A DNA stretch of 64,000 nt from Prorocentrum cordatum (GCA_963575745.1 CAUYUJ010000337.1:60001-124000), one strand, 5' to 3'. Counted from the stretch's first letter, positions 9,841 through 19,584 are shown. Notes: generated by a model from the sequence alone, not told the origin. Made by a program: numbers and translations.

Positions 9841-11742
9841 CTAGTCGAGGAAGAACAGAAGGGGCTTGAGTACATGCATCTGTGCGTTCTGATTGCTCGT
9901 TACCAGATAAGCCGTGGCAGGTATTTTTGGTTTGAGCAGCCAGATAGGGCCAGCTCTCTCGAGCTCTATTCGGTCAAGGAACTGATGGCTCTTCCCGGGG
10001 TGCTCACTCGTCGGACGGATCAGTGTGAGCTCGGCCTGTCAATCTCGAAGGACGGTAGTCTCTCGCGGAAGCGCACCGTCCTGATCAGTAACTCTGAGCC
10101 GCTTCTAGCCCACTGTGTTCGGGAGTGTTCCCAGACCCACTCCCACCTTCCCCTAGAGGGTGGGCACAGGACCAGCCTGGCGGAGCGCTACCCTGACGAG
10201 CTCGTCCACGCGATCGCGGCCGGCATCGAGCATGCGGGCTGGCTGCATCATTTTTCTAGCCCTTCACTGGCCGCCACGGCAGAAGATTCGGATGCGGACT
10301 TTGAACCCCCGTCGTTTCCCGAGGTTGAGCCGGAAGGAGACTCCGACGCTGACGAACCTGAAACGCGGCCCCCGGACCCCGGACGTCCCCGAGGAATTCC
10401 AGTGTCTCAGGCCTCCGGAGGCCAGGCGGAGTTGGACACGGCCCTCCAACAAGAGGTGCATCGTTTGCACGTCAACTTGGGGCATCCGAATCGGTCAGAT
10501 TTCCTCCGCACGCTTCGTGTAGCACGGGCTCGCGAAGATGTGCTCAAGTGGGTGAAGGAGGAGTTTCGTTGCGCAGCCTGCGAGGCCCACTCTCGGCCTC
10601 ACTGGAGGCGACGTGCGCACATCCCTCGTACTTATCAGTTTAATAGGGTGGTGGCCGTGGACTTGTTTTATCTTGGCGTGGGGGGTAACTCAGTGCCAGT
10701 GCTGAACGTCATAGATCATGGGACGTCGTATCAGCAAGCGTGCCTCCTCCCCAACGATTATGCTAAGGTGACGTGGCGCGCCTTCCTCCAATGGTGGATC
10801 AGACCCTTCGGCATTCCAGACATCGTGGTGTCCGACGGAGGGGGGGAGTTTGAAAGAGAGTTTAGCAGGGGGTGCGAGCACAATGGGGTTTTCCATCAGG
10901 TTGTTCCAGCCAGCTCGCCGCACTGGAACGGCAAGTGCGAGAGGCACGGCGGAATATTGAAGGACGCCCTCTCGAAGGCGTCGCTAGCTCTTAGCCCCTC
11001 CACCGCCGTCGAAGTTGAGGAAATCCTGGCCGAGTGCGTTGCTCCGAAGAATCAGACCTATCACCGAGGCGGTTTTTCCCCCACCCAGTTGGTTTTCGGT
11101 TGTAACCCTCGGGTCCCGCGGGCTTTGCTGAGCGACGAAGGGGTTGATTTGATTGGATGTGAGGATGTCTTGAGAGAGGGCCCCGACTCCGACTCAGCGG
11201 CTGCCGAGTTTGCTCGAAGGCATCGGGTCCGAGAGGAGGCCAAGAAGGCGCTCGCGGCCATGGATGCCCGGTCTCGCCTGTCCGAGGCCTCTCGCTCCCG
11301 CCTTCACTCCGACAAGATTTTTAAGCCTGGAGAGTGGGTCTATGTTTGGCGTCGAGTGACCTCTGCCAACAGATCTCACTCCTTGCAGCGTGACAGGTGG
11401 ACCGGCCCTGGCGTCGTGGTCCACCAGACTGGAAGCACCGTTTGGGTTGCGATGAGAACTCGTCTCCTTAAGTGTTCGGAGGAGCAAGTAAGGCCCGCTA
11501 CCAGACAAGAAGCTTTGGGGGCGGAGTTGTTGGATACCGAGAGGTTCGACGCTCTTCGCGAGCAAGTCAGGTCCCCGGGGAGACGGATTGGCGCCGTCGA
11601 CGTGGCCTCCGAGGGGCCTCCCCCCCAGCAGCGTCACGATACTCCCGGCGGCGGAGAGGATGAGGGAGAAAGAAAGAGAGAAGAAAGAGAGAAGAGGAGA
11701 AGAGCCACGGAGAGCGGAACGAGCAAGAGAGAGCCAGTCTAG
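9841..11742 (+). CDS. INT: copia integrase (frame 1)
   Basis: This continues the preceding segment after the internal TAG. The zinc-binding HHCC region is HRLHVNLGHPNRSDF...CAACEAH (about 10,460-10,590). The DDE core has VVAVDLFYL (about 10,650), VVSDGGGEF (about 10,830) and KCERHGGILKD (about 10,935-10,965), so all three catalytic acids are present. A C-terminal strand-rich part around FKPGEWVYVWRR and DRWTGPGVVV (11,320-11,440) resembles the DNA-binding tail. After that the sequence becomes Glu/Arg-rich and stops at TAG 11,740-11,742. Confidence 0.85.
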   Translation, partial: LVEEEQKGLEYMHLCVLIARYQISRGRYFWFEQPDRASSLELYSVKELMALPGVLTRRTDQCELGLSISKDGSLSRKRTVLISNSEPLLAHCVRECSQTHSHLPLEGGHRTSLAERYPDELVHAIAAGIEHAGWLHHFSSPSLAATAEDSDADFEPPSFPEVEPEGDSDADEPETRPPDPGRPRGIPVSQASGGQAELDTALQQEVHRLHVNLGHPNRSDFLRTLRVARAREDVLKWVKEEFRCAACEAHSRPHWRRRAHIPRTYQFNRVVAVDLFYLGVGGNSVPVLNVIDHGTSYQQACLLPNDYAKVTWRAFLQWWIRPFGIPDIVVSDGGGEFEREFSRGCEHNGVFHQVVPASSPHWNGKCERHGGILKDALSKASLALSPSTAVEVEEILAECVAPKNQTYHRGGFSPTQLVFGCNPRVPRALLSDEGVDLIGCEDVLREGPDSDSAAAEFARRHRVREEAKKALAAMDARSRLSEASRSRLHSDKIFKPGEWVYVWRRVTSANRSHSLQRDRWTGPGVVVHQTGSTVWVAMRTRLLKCSEEQVRPATRQEALGAELLDTERFDALREQVRSPGRRIGAVDVASEGPPPQQRHDTPGGGEDEGERKREEREKRRRATESGTSKREPV

Positions 11743-11948
11743 AGGAGGGGAGAAGAAGAGAGGAGAAGGAAGAAGGCGCCGGGAGCGGAGAGAGGAGAGT
11801 CCGGAGCGGAAGAGAGGGGGCGGCGGACCGGAGAGACGAGAAGAAGAAGAAGAGCCAGTTCTTTCTCGTCCGTCCCCCCAATTCTCCGGCCTCGAGAACC
11901 CTGGATGCCGGGCCCCCGGAGGGTCCCGTTTCCCCGGCCGCTCCAGGA

Positions 11949-12311
11949 TTGGCCCGTCAGCTCTCAAGTCAGGCCGACACTCTTGCCCCCATGGTCGAGG
12001 GCTCCCTGGGTCGCATGGTGAGTTCCGAGGCATCAGCCAGTCACGCTCCTGCCGAGATAGCACCTGTCGCTGCCGGCCCAGTTTCAATCGGCGCCTCGGC
12101 TTCGGGGCTCGAGCCCCCTCGCGAAGCTGAGGTCCGGAGGCTGGAGCAGTCTGCCGAGAGGCGAGTGGCGCCCAGGCTGACGCCCGCCGAAGATCTAGGC
12201 GAAGGGCCTCGTGTTGCCAGAATGATCCTCGAGCGGGAAGCCTCCGCTGGAGACGCTCCGAGCGAACCTTCTGCCGCTCCAGCCCTCCCGGGCCCCTTCC
12301 GTTCGTTCTAG
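11949..12311 (+). CDS. copia linker between integrase and reverse transcriptase (frame 3)
   Basis: An Ala/Glu/Ser-rich stretch of about 120 codons (starting MARQLSSQADTLAPM, ending GPFRSF and TAG). It lacks a recognisable domain but reads more protein-like than frames 1 or 2 here. It joins a polypurine region (11,650-11,860) to the reverse transcriptase in frame 1. A low-complexity linker is expected at this place in copia polyproteins. Confidence 0.35.
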   Translation: MARQLSSQADTLAPMVEGSLGRMVSSEASASHAPAEIAPVAAGPVSIGASASGLEPPREAEVRRLEQSAERRVAPRLTPAEDLGEGPRVARMILEREASAGDAPSEPSAAPALPGPFRSF

Positions 12312-12330
12312 GCCCCTGGGGGCCAGGAGC

Positions 12331-14799
12331 TTGTCCGCTCCTCGGGCGACTCGAGTCTCCCGTTCGGCGACCGGGCCGGTTCCTCGGGTGCTCGAGGGCC
12401 CTCGTGGGGCCCCGCCTCTTTCCCCTGGCCCGGCGTCCGCGTCCCGGGAGCCCGCTTCGGAAGGCCCCCACCTGACCTACTTGGAGGAGTCCGAGGACGA
12501 CTGGCAAGACGAGGCCCTTCTTCAGGAGCTGGCGGAATGGTCCGCTGTGCCTGGTGCTGTGGATCTCTTTTCCTTTTTCGGTCTTGCCTTTGAAGGCTTT
12601 TCTGGATTGGCTCACGCTGGAGCCCCGTCCAAGCCTCGAGGGGCGGAGGTCGTGTGGAAGCACCTGTCGGATTCGGAACGCCAGCAGTTTCTCGAGTCAG
12701 ATCGATCCGAGTGGGAAGCGATACTCAGCTCGGGTGCCGTTCGGGTTTTGAGCTCAGAGGAGTCCAGGTTGGCTAGGAGGCGCTTCCCCGACCGGATTCT
12801 CTCTTCCAGGATGGTGCGACGGCTGAAGCCCCAGGAGGGCGTCGGGGCGGCGCCTAAGGCCAAGAGCCGATGGTGCGTACACGGACATCAGGACCCAGAC
12901 GGGGAGTCTTTGTCCGTATACGCACCCACGCCTCAGTCAGAAAGCATAATGGTGGCGCTACAGATAATCACGTCCATGAGATGGAAGCTCCAGGTGGCCG
13001 ACGCGAAGAACGCTTTCTGTCAGAGTGACCGCCTCCGTAGGCCTCGGGGGGGCATCTACGTGGAGCCCTGTCACGGGCTTACCTTGGGTTCTGATCAACT
13101 TATCGAGCTGGTGGCCCCGGTACACGGCCTCAATGACGCCCCTCTGTTGTGGCACCGGACCCTGACTGACTGGCTGTCAACTCAGGGCTTCACGAAGTCT
13201 TTGCTGGAGCCATGCCTGTGGCTTAAGCGTGGCGAGCACGGGCGCTTAGAAGCTTTGGTTTTAATTGAGGTCGACGAACTCATCATCGCCGGCGACGATC
13301 GGATCATGGATCCTTTGCGTCAGGCGATGTGCCAGCGTTTTCAGTTCGGAAAGTGGAAGTTGGGTGAGTCTGAGTATGCAGGTCGTCGAGTGGTCCAGCA
13401 CGGGGACCGCATTACGGTTGACCAAGAAAAATATACTAGGGAACAGCTTAGTGTTATGCAGCTCACTAGGGAGAGAAAGTCCACCCCCGACTCTCCCCTC
13501 ACCCCCGACGAGATTTCGGCGTACCGCACTGTGGCGGCACAAGTGCAATGGCTGGCTCGTGAAAGCCGCCCGGATGTTGCTGGGAGTGCGTTTCTCCTGG
13601 CCGCCGCTTTGCCTGCCCCGTCTGTGTCGGACGCCCTGACGCTTGCCAAGGTGTGTAAGTACCTAAAGGGATCGTGCGAGCAGAAGTTAACCATTTGGTC
13701 ACTAGACCCCTACTCTCTCACTTTTGCCACTGCAAGTGATTCGGGTGGACCAGGGACCGCGCGTCGAGGAGGAGCCCAGGGTGCCTGGATCGTGATGGCG
13801 GCTGACGCCGGCATCAGGGAAAATCGTCGTTCGAAGGTTAGCACTCTGTCATGGCGCTCTCGGCGCATCAAACGGGCTGTCGCCAGCACCGTGGCCGCCG
13901 AGACCCTTGCTCTGTCCTCGGCCACGGGCGAGGCCCAATGGCTTCAGATCCTCTTTCGAGACGCAGTCTTCAACGATGTGTCCCGCCCCGATCGGTTTGA
14001 TGGGCAGGCCCCTTTCACTGTCGTCATGTCTAAGGATTGCAAGTTGAGCGAGGCTGCCTCGGGCCTAGCAGTAGTGGATGCAAAATCGGTTTTCGACACA
14101 CTGTCTCGGAATTCGGCCGGCTCGAAGGCCGACCGCCGCAATGCTATTGAATTGGCCGTCGTTCGTGACGCTCTCAGTGCTATTGGCTCGCAAGTGCGGT
14201 GGATGCCGCACGCGAGGATGCCTGCAGACCCGTTGACAAAAGTGGACCCCTGTAAGGGGAACCTGGCCCTTCATGATATATTGTTCCGAGGCACCCGGTC
14301 TCTTATAGACGAACACGGGCATCTTTCAGAGCGAGCTCTGAATGAATCTTTGAAGAGCCAGTCCCAGGGAGCCAGCCGTCGAGCCCTTGAGTTAGCAGCT
14401 AAGTATGGGAGAACCCCTGGACCACTAAGGGAGGAGCCATCTAAGGTGAGGACGCTCGAGGTAGATGAGGAGGTGGAGGAGGACGAGGACGTAGGAGCAG
14501 GGAAGGAGTACGAGTCAGGTAGAGGAGAAGGAGGAGGAGGAGGAGGAGAAGGAGGAGCCCCGGCGAGCGTCCACCCGCAGACAGGCCCGCGCCAGACCTG
14601 GATGGTCACGCGCACCGCCGACCGAATGTACGTGAAGGCCGGAGCTGCTCTGCCACCAGACGGCTTAAACCCGTCGAAGTTTGGCCCGCTGTCCCCGAAA
14701 GTCTCCGTGGACCCGGACCCGGGGGCCACAGGGTCCTGGTGGACCCTTCCTCTCCTCTCTCGACTTTCCCCCCTCCGTGTCGCTTCGGGTTTAGCCTAG
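12331..14799 (+). CDS. RT-RNH: copia reverse transcriptase and RNase H (frame 1)
   Basis: The reverse transcriptase includes VADAKNAFCQSD (motif A, about 12,997), VHGLNDAPLLWHR (motif B region, about 13,120) and the active-site block IEVDELIIAGDD at 13,264-13,299. Copia elements normally have YVDD there; here it is E-V-D-E (GAG GTC GAC GAA, 13,267-13,278). The first position and the second catalytic Asp are therefore changed, and polymerase activity is doubtful. RNase H shows ATASDSGGPG (about 13,730), VAAETLALSS (about 13,895), VVDAKSVFDT and HARMPADPLTK (about 14,200-14,232). Coding probably ends in the Glu/Gly-rich tail near 14,560; the open frame runs on into the 3' LTR. Confidence 0.85.
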   Translation: MSAPRATRVSRSATGPVPRVLEGPRGAPPLSPGPASASREPASEGPHLTYLEESEDDWQDEALLQELAEWSAVPGAVDLFSFFGLAFEGFSGLAHAGAPSKPRGAEVVWKHLSDSERQQFLESDRSEWEAILSSGAVRVLSSEESRLARRRFPDRILSSRMVRRLKPQEGVGAAPKAKSRWCVHGHQDPDGESLSVYAPTPQSESIMVALQIITSMRWKLQVADAKNAFCQSDRLRRPRGGIYVEPCHGLTLGSDQLIELVAPVHGLNDAPLLWHRTLTDWLSTQGFTKSLLEPCLWLKRGEHGRLEALVLIEVDELIIAGDDRIMDPLRQAMCQRFQFGKWKLGESEYAGRRVVQHGDRITVDQEKYTREQLSVMQLTRERKSTPDSPLTPDEISAYRTVAAQVQWLARESRPDVAGSAFLLAAALPAPSVSDALTLAKVCKYLKGSCEQKLTIWSLDPYSLTFATASDSGGPGTARRGGAQGAWIVMAADAGIRENRRSKVSTLSWRSRRIKRAVASTVAAETLALSSATGEAQWLQILFRDAVFNDVSRPDRFDGQAPFTVVMSKDCKLSEAASGLAVVDAKSVFDTLSRNSAGSKADRRNAIELAVVRDALSAIGSQVRWMPHARMPADPLTKVDPCKGNLALHDILFRGTRSLIDEHGHLSERALNESLKSQSQGASRRALELAAKYGRTPGPLREEPSKVRTLEVDEEVEEDEDVGAGKEYESGRGEGGGGGGEGGAPASVHPQTGPRQTWMVTRTADRMYVKAGAALPPDGLNPSKFGPLSPKVSVDPDPGATGSWWTLPLLSRLSPLRVASGLA
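14438..14565 (+). other. purine-rich tract upstream of 3' LTR
   Basis: A GAGG/GGAGGA-rich stretch about 125 bp before the 3' LTR is the nearest polypurine candidate. The bases directly before the LTR (AAGTTTGGCCCGC) are not a canonical polypurine tract. Confidence 0.35.
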
Positions 14800-14927
14800 G
14801 GATAGGGCTCGGCGTGCCTTTCCGTAGCCCTTTGGGCTTAGCGACCCCGTTCCCATGTGCTGTGTATAAAGGCTCCCCCTCGCCCTTTCGATCTTTCCTC
14901 CCGCCGTGTGCCACACAGTGTCGGACA
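14690..14927 (+). repeat. 3' LTR of copia element
   Basis: 238 bp, TGTCCCCGAAAG to GTGTCGGACA, matching the 5' LTR except for one extra C near the start and one C/T difference. TATAAA is at 14,865-14,870. Confidence 0.93.
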
Positions 14928-14931
14928 ATGC
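14928..14931. repeat. target-site duplication ATGC (right)
   Basis: This second copy of the duplicated target is followed by TTCCAGATATGCTC, which continues the interrupted repeat unit as seen uninterrupted at 16,748-16,782. Confidence 0.75.
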
Positions 14932-15124
14932 TTCCAGATATGCTCCTACACATCGCTGTTAGGTTACTTTGCCGGGATAATTTTCCCATATTACCTAACA
15001 GCGAAGACTGATAGGTGTCTAGTGGTCTCAAAAAAGAGCATCATGACTCCCCAGGGGGGTCTGGGCGGATGCCGGGGAGAATCCGGGGACCCCCCGGGAC
15101 TCCCCAAGGGGGTCTGGGCGGGTG

Positions 15125-15475
15125 CCGGGGAGGATCTGGGGACTCCCCAGAACACCATTCCCAAGCCACATTTTGAATGCCTGGAGCCAACTGTAGGCCA
15201 CTTCGTGTTCTTCTTGTTCCCAGAACACCATTCCCAGGCCACATTTTGAATGCCCGGAGCCAACTGTTGACCACTTCGTGTTTTTCGTCTTCCCAGAACA
15301 CCATTCCCAGGCCACATCTTGAATGCCCGGAGCCAACTGTTGGCCACTTCGTGTTCTTCGTCTTCCCAGAACACCATTCCTGTACCATATTTTGAATGCC
15401 CGGAGCCAACTGTGGGCCACTTCGTGATCCCCGCGTTCCCAGAACACCACTCCTGTGCCATATTTTGAATGCCCG
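15125..15475. repeat. 73-bp minisatellite, second array
   Basis: CCCAGAACACC recurs with AGAAC at 15,149, 15,222, 15,295, 15,368 and 15,441, an exact 73-bp period. It is homologous to 3,000-3,365 but diverged (AACACC versus AACTCC, GGCCACATTTTG versus GGCATGATTTTG). Confidence 0.9.
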
Positions 15476-16490
15476 AGCTGAGGCAGGCCGAGGCCGAGGC
15501 AAGCTGAGGCCGAGGCAGGCTGAGGCTGAGGCTGAGGCACGCCGAGGCAGGCTGAGGCTGAGGCAGAGACAGGCTGAGGCTGAGGCAGGCTGAGGCTGAA
15601 GCTGACGCAGGCTGAGGCCGAGGCAGGCTGAGGCTGAGGCTGAGACAAGCTGAGGCTGAGGCAGGCTGAGACTGAGGCTGAGGCAGGCTGAGGCTGAGGC
15701 TGAGCCTGATGCAGGTTGAGGCTGAGAGGCTGACGCTGACGCTGAGGCAGGCTGAGGCTGAGGCTGAGGCCGAGGCAGGCTCAGGCTGAGGCTGAAACAA
15801 GCCGAGGCCGGCTGAGGCTGAGGCTGAAGCTGAGGCAGGCTGAGGCTGAGGCTGAGGCTGTGGCTGAGGCTGAGGCAAGCTGCGGCTGAGGCAGGCTGAG
15901 GCTGAGGCTGAGGCAGGCTGAGGTTGAGGGAGGCTGAGGCTGAGGCTGAGGCCGAGGCAGCCGAGGCAGGCTGAGGCTGAGGCTGAGGCTGATGCAGGCT
16001 GAGACTGAGACAGGCTGAGGCTGAGGCTGAGGCTGAGGCAGGCAGGGGCTGAGGCAGGCTGAGGCTGAGGCCGAGGCAGGCTCAGGCCGAGACAGGCTGA
16101 GGCTGAGACCGAGGCTGAGGCTGAGGATGAGGCCGAGGCAGGCCGAAGCTGAGACAAGGTGAGGCTGAATGGAGGGGGGGGGGGGAGAAGGGGGGGGAGG
16201 GGAGGCTGAGGCAGGCTGAGGCCGAGGCAGGCTGAGGCAGAGGCAGGCTGAGGCTGAGGTTGAGGCAAGCCGAGGCAGGCTGAGGCTGAGGCTGAGGCTG
16301 AGGCTGAGGCTGAGGCTGAGGGAGGCAGAGGCTGAGGCAGGCTGAGGCTGAGGCTGACGCAGGCTGAGGCCGAGGCAGGCTGAGGCTGAGGCTGAGGCAG
16401 GCTGAGGCTGAGGCCGAGGCAGGCTGAGGCTGAGGCTGAGGTTGAAGCAAGCCGAGGCAGGCTGAGGCTGAGGCTGAAACTGAGGCAGGC
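15476..16490. repeat. GAGGCT hexanucleotide satellite, second array
   Basis: About 1 kb of GAGGCT/GAGGCA/GAGGCC units, like the array in unit 1 but shorter and with more GCCGAGGCAGGC variants. A G-run (about 16,172-16,200) interrupts it. Confidence 0.93.
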
Positions 16491-16645
16491 TGAGGCATCC
16501 GTAGGAATCCATAGGCATCCTTAGGAATCCCTGGGAATCCTTAGGAATCCGTAGGCATCCTTAGGAATCCGTAGGCATAGTTAAGCAGCCTCAGGAATCC
16601 TTAGGAATCCTTAGGAATCCCTAGGAATCCTTAGGATTCCATTGG
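16491..16645. repeat. 10-bp satellite (CTTAGGAATC type)
   Basis: About fifteen copies of a decamer of the form CTTAGGAATC / CGTAGGCATC occur in tandem. The array is present only in unit 2, between its GAGGCT tract and the conserved tail. Confidence 0.9.
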
Positions 16646-17041
16646 GTCCTAAGGCCGTTGCCACTGCGACTGTCATTGCGAATGCGACTGCGACTGCGAG
16701 AACAGCAGAATTCTACAACTGGATTCTCACCTGAATATTAAGGGGAATGCTTCCAGATATTCTTATACACATCGCTGTTAGGATGCTTTGCCGGGATAAT
16801 TTTCCCGGGAGTCGACGATTAATTGTGTCTGCGTGCTTCTTTCCCCCCTCAAGACTGTCCAACCTCGCATGAAAAGGCTGCCGAGGTTACAAGTCGCCCC
16901 CAGGGAAGATCAGCTGATAAATAATCATAGAAGGGGGCCGTCGGCATCGCAGGCGGCGGCAAGAGGGAACGGCGGATCATCGCGGCCCGCCCGGGGCGGC
17001 CCCGCCGGAGCGGGGCGGAGCCAAAGAACAACGTCCACCAA

Positions 17042-19584
17042 TCAACCTTCCCTCGTCAAACTCGGTCGCGCAATAAATTCCCATGCCCTCGCGCCGAACA
17101 GCCGCCCCCCGTTTCCTGGGAGGGCGCCGCGGGCCAAGGCGCCGCCGACGACCTCGAGGCCAGTCTTGTCCGCGCCGACCTGCGCCGCCCAGCCACGGCG
17201 GGCGGCGCGGACCTCCCTGACCTCGCCAAAGCCCCAGAGGAGCAAGCGGGGGAAGTGGCCCTCACGCGAGGCGACGCAATAGAATTCACCCGCCCGCGGG
17301 GCGGCCCCCGCCGCGGTCTCGGCGAGCGAGCCCGGCGTTCGCGCGGACACGTTGGACAATGCGGCGCAACACCTCTGCGCCCCCCCCCCGGCCTCGGCCG
17401 CCACCCTGACGTCCGCGATGTGGGCGCGCAAACTTTTGCGAGGCGTCAACTTCTTGCGGGACGCCGCCAGCGCAATCGGCGCCACCGAGGCCCGGCGACG
17501 GCCTGGCCGCCAGCGCGGAGAGCTCCCGCGTCAGCTCGGCGGCGGGCGCGCCGGGGTCGCGGAGCACCGCGCGATGAGAAACCTCGACCCAGACCTCCGA
17601 GGACGCCTCCGAATAGACAAAGGCGACAGGGCCACGAGCCGCGCGGACAGCGACTATCAGCACTATTGAACTCCAAAAAGCACGGCCTCAGCGCCGGCGC
17701 GCACGAGCGCGGAGCCGAAGCGCGCGGCGCCGGGAGGGCCGAGCGGCGCGGGCTACGCAGTTGGAGGCAACGGTCCACGGCGACCCTCGGAGCCCCCGGC
17801 GCGCCCCCCCAGCTGCGCCGAAAGGGCGCGGCAGAGGGCGCCCACCTGCAGGGGGCCCCGCGCGATGGCGCAGAGGCCGGCGAGGCGGCCCGCCAATCTG
17901 TCCACCGTCGCAGTCGCCACCGCACCCAAGCTCTGGAGCGACGGCCGGAAGTCCCGGATCCGCGGGCGAAGGACGGCATACATTAAACTTTTCCGTCGCC
18001 AGGGGCCGCCGTCCGAAGGCGGCTGGAAAGAGCACGCCTCGACGCGCCACCGCAAGGGCGCAGACTTTCAAGCCGCCCCGGGACAGGCGCCCCCGACAGC
18101 GAAAAAGTTCATTTCATACCGATCTTCGCCCTCTGAGCAGCGGGCGGGCGCCCGCAAGTGAAAGCTGGGCCACGGCCGCGCCCATCCCCGCGCGCCGCGG
18201 GCTGCTGTTCCAGGGGGGGGCATAATCGAGGTGGCGAGGCGCGAAGGGCGCGCTCTTCACTATGGACGCGAATCTCGTGCCCAGCCACGAATCCACGACG
18301 CGTTTGACCGAGCTCGCGCCATGGGCCAGCGGGAGGGCGGACGCGAAGCGACCGCCAACCAGACAGTTTGGCGAGCCCGCCTCGCGCATCAATGCGACGA
18401 GGAGGCGGGCGAGAACGCCGCTGCCCCGGGGAGCCACGCGGCAATCGCTCGACCACTCAGCGGCCCCGAAACCACGACGCCCTCTGTCTCCAAGAGCGCG
18501 GCCACCGCGCGCGCCTCCCGGACGCGCGCCGCTCCCAGGGAAAGGATGGAGCGCCCACCCATTGATAGAGACATCTTGTCGTCGGCGAAGTTCGCGGCGT
18601 CACGCGGCAGCGCCATGCCGCCCGCGACGAGCTCCATCCAGAGCGTCGGGCCGATGGCCCCGACAGCTCGGCGGGCTCGGAGAAGCTCGGGGAAGTCGCG
18701 CCCGCACCTGGTAGCGCCCCGGAAAAGCTCGGCCACGGCTCGTCTGGCCCGACGGGCGCCCTCAATCCTCATTCGCAGTGAAGCGGTTACTTGACTGCGT
18801 GGAGGCGCGACGCCGAGGCCTGCCCCGTCGGCCCGGGGCCTTCGTAGAAGGCGAAGCCGAAGGCCACCCAGCGATCGCCAGAACGCGCGCGGTACCCCAC
18901 ATTCGTCAGGGTGGCCTCGAAGCTGGCCAAATCCCCAGACACCTTGACGGGGAAAGCGCCGGGCGGCGGGCGCGGCCCGGACGATGGGGAGAGCGAGCTC
19001 GTCCTCAAGCCAGGCCCTACGGAGGGATGGCTCGACGTTGCTCAGCAAGGCCTGCAAGCTGGCGGGGTCGGACGCCGCGGAGCCCGGCGCCACCACTGCT
19101 TCGCAATCGCCCCCCGCCACGGCGTCGATGTCGAGGTTATCCGGCGTAGCCAGCGCAAGCGCGGGCGCGGGGCCTCGAAGGGGGCGGCAGCGAAGGCACG
19201 CCTCGCAGAGGGGGCCACCCGGCAGGGCGGGGCACTCGAGGCCGCGAGCAACGCGCACCTGGCAGCGCCCCGGCATCGCAAGCTGGCGAGGAGCGCTAGG
19301 CTCGATGTTCCCGAAACGGAAACCACTGCGCGCGGCACGACCCCACGCGCGACCAAACGACCGCCCCTTGATCGCCACTGTAGCAACCTTCCGCCTTGAG
19401 CCAGAATGCCTTGAGCCGCGCCCGGGCCCGCTTCTGGATGGGCCGACGGGGTTGCGCGAAGCGTCTGCCTAAAACGCCCTACAGCCGATGACCCATCGCC
19501 TCTAAGGCCGCCGATCTGCTCTACTACACGCACAAACACGTGCGAGGTGCGACGGGAGCTCCTGAGCGCACTTGCGCAACACAT
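17042..19584 (-). pseudogene. GC-rich region with protein-like minus-strand segments, unknown product
   Basis: Several minus-strand stretches read like ordinary protein, but in different frames: near 19,050-19,300 (a CEACLRCR motif and Ala-rich helices), 18,389-18,690 (PTLWMELVAGGMALPRDAAN, FADDKMSLSMGG), 18,200-18,390 (LMREAGSPNCLVGGRFASAL, RVVDSWLGTRFASIV), 17,850-17,960 (AVLRPRIRDFRPSLQSLGAV), 17,530-17,660 (GPVAFVYSEASSEVWVEVSH) and 17,050-17,400. The pattern fits a decayed or multi-exon gene. No frame is continuous, and I recognise no family or convincing set of splice sites. The longest single frame is 18,389-19,378. Confidence 0.3.

Larger units (their letters stand above)
5237..14927 (+). 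mobile_element. Ty1/copia LTR retrotransposon, complete but coding-damaged
   Basis: A 9.69-kb element with LTRs of 237 and 238 bp, TGTCC...GGACA ends, a primer-binding site and a target duplication. The domain order is gag, CCHC knuckle, protease, a linker domain, integrase, reverse transcriptase, RNase H; integrase before reverse transcriptase is the copia order. Coding switches between frames 1, 2, 1, 3 and 1, with TAG codons at 9,226, 9,838 and 11,740. Several key residues are altered. The LTRs differ at only two positions, so insertion is recent and the copy was probably already defective, or mobilised in trans. Confidence 0.9.
2870..14963. mobile_element. repeat unit 1 with 11-bp terminal inverted repeats, split by the copia insertion
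   Basis: The left end CCTAACAGCGA (2,870-2,880) is the exact reverse complement of TCGCTGTTAGG at 14,953-14,963. Between them, leaving out the nested LTR element, lie a short unique lead-in, a 73-bp minisatellite, a GAGGCT tract and a conserved about 110-bp tail. Without the insert the unit is about 2.4 kb. It has no transposase-like ORF. A second copy follows at 14,994-16,782 with the same order and the same 11-bp ends. This suggests a non-autonomous, MITE-like or composite element in tandem. No target duplication is clear, because homology between the copies extends past the inverted repeats (TTTGCCGGGATAATTTTCCC). Confidence 0.55.
14994..16782. mobile_element. repeat unit 2, uninterrupted copy with the empty target site
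   Basis: It starts CCTAACAGCGA (14,994-15,004), ends TCGCTGTTAGG (16,772-16,782) and has the same internal order as unit 1: lead-in (GACTGATAGGTGTCTAGTGG), 73-bp minisatellite, GAGGCT tract, conserved tail. At 16,740-16,760 the sequence GGGGAATGCTTCCAG shows the site before LTR insertion. The two units are separated by 30 bp. Confidence 0.55.

Noticed and set aside
12818-12832. GGCTGAAGCCC in the copia RT as another hairpin of the LINE family
   Set aside because: The last core base differs and the flanks (GAC and CAGG) do not pair; a single partial match in coding sequence is expected by chance.
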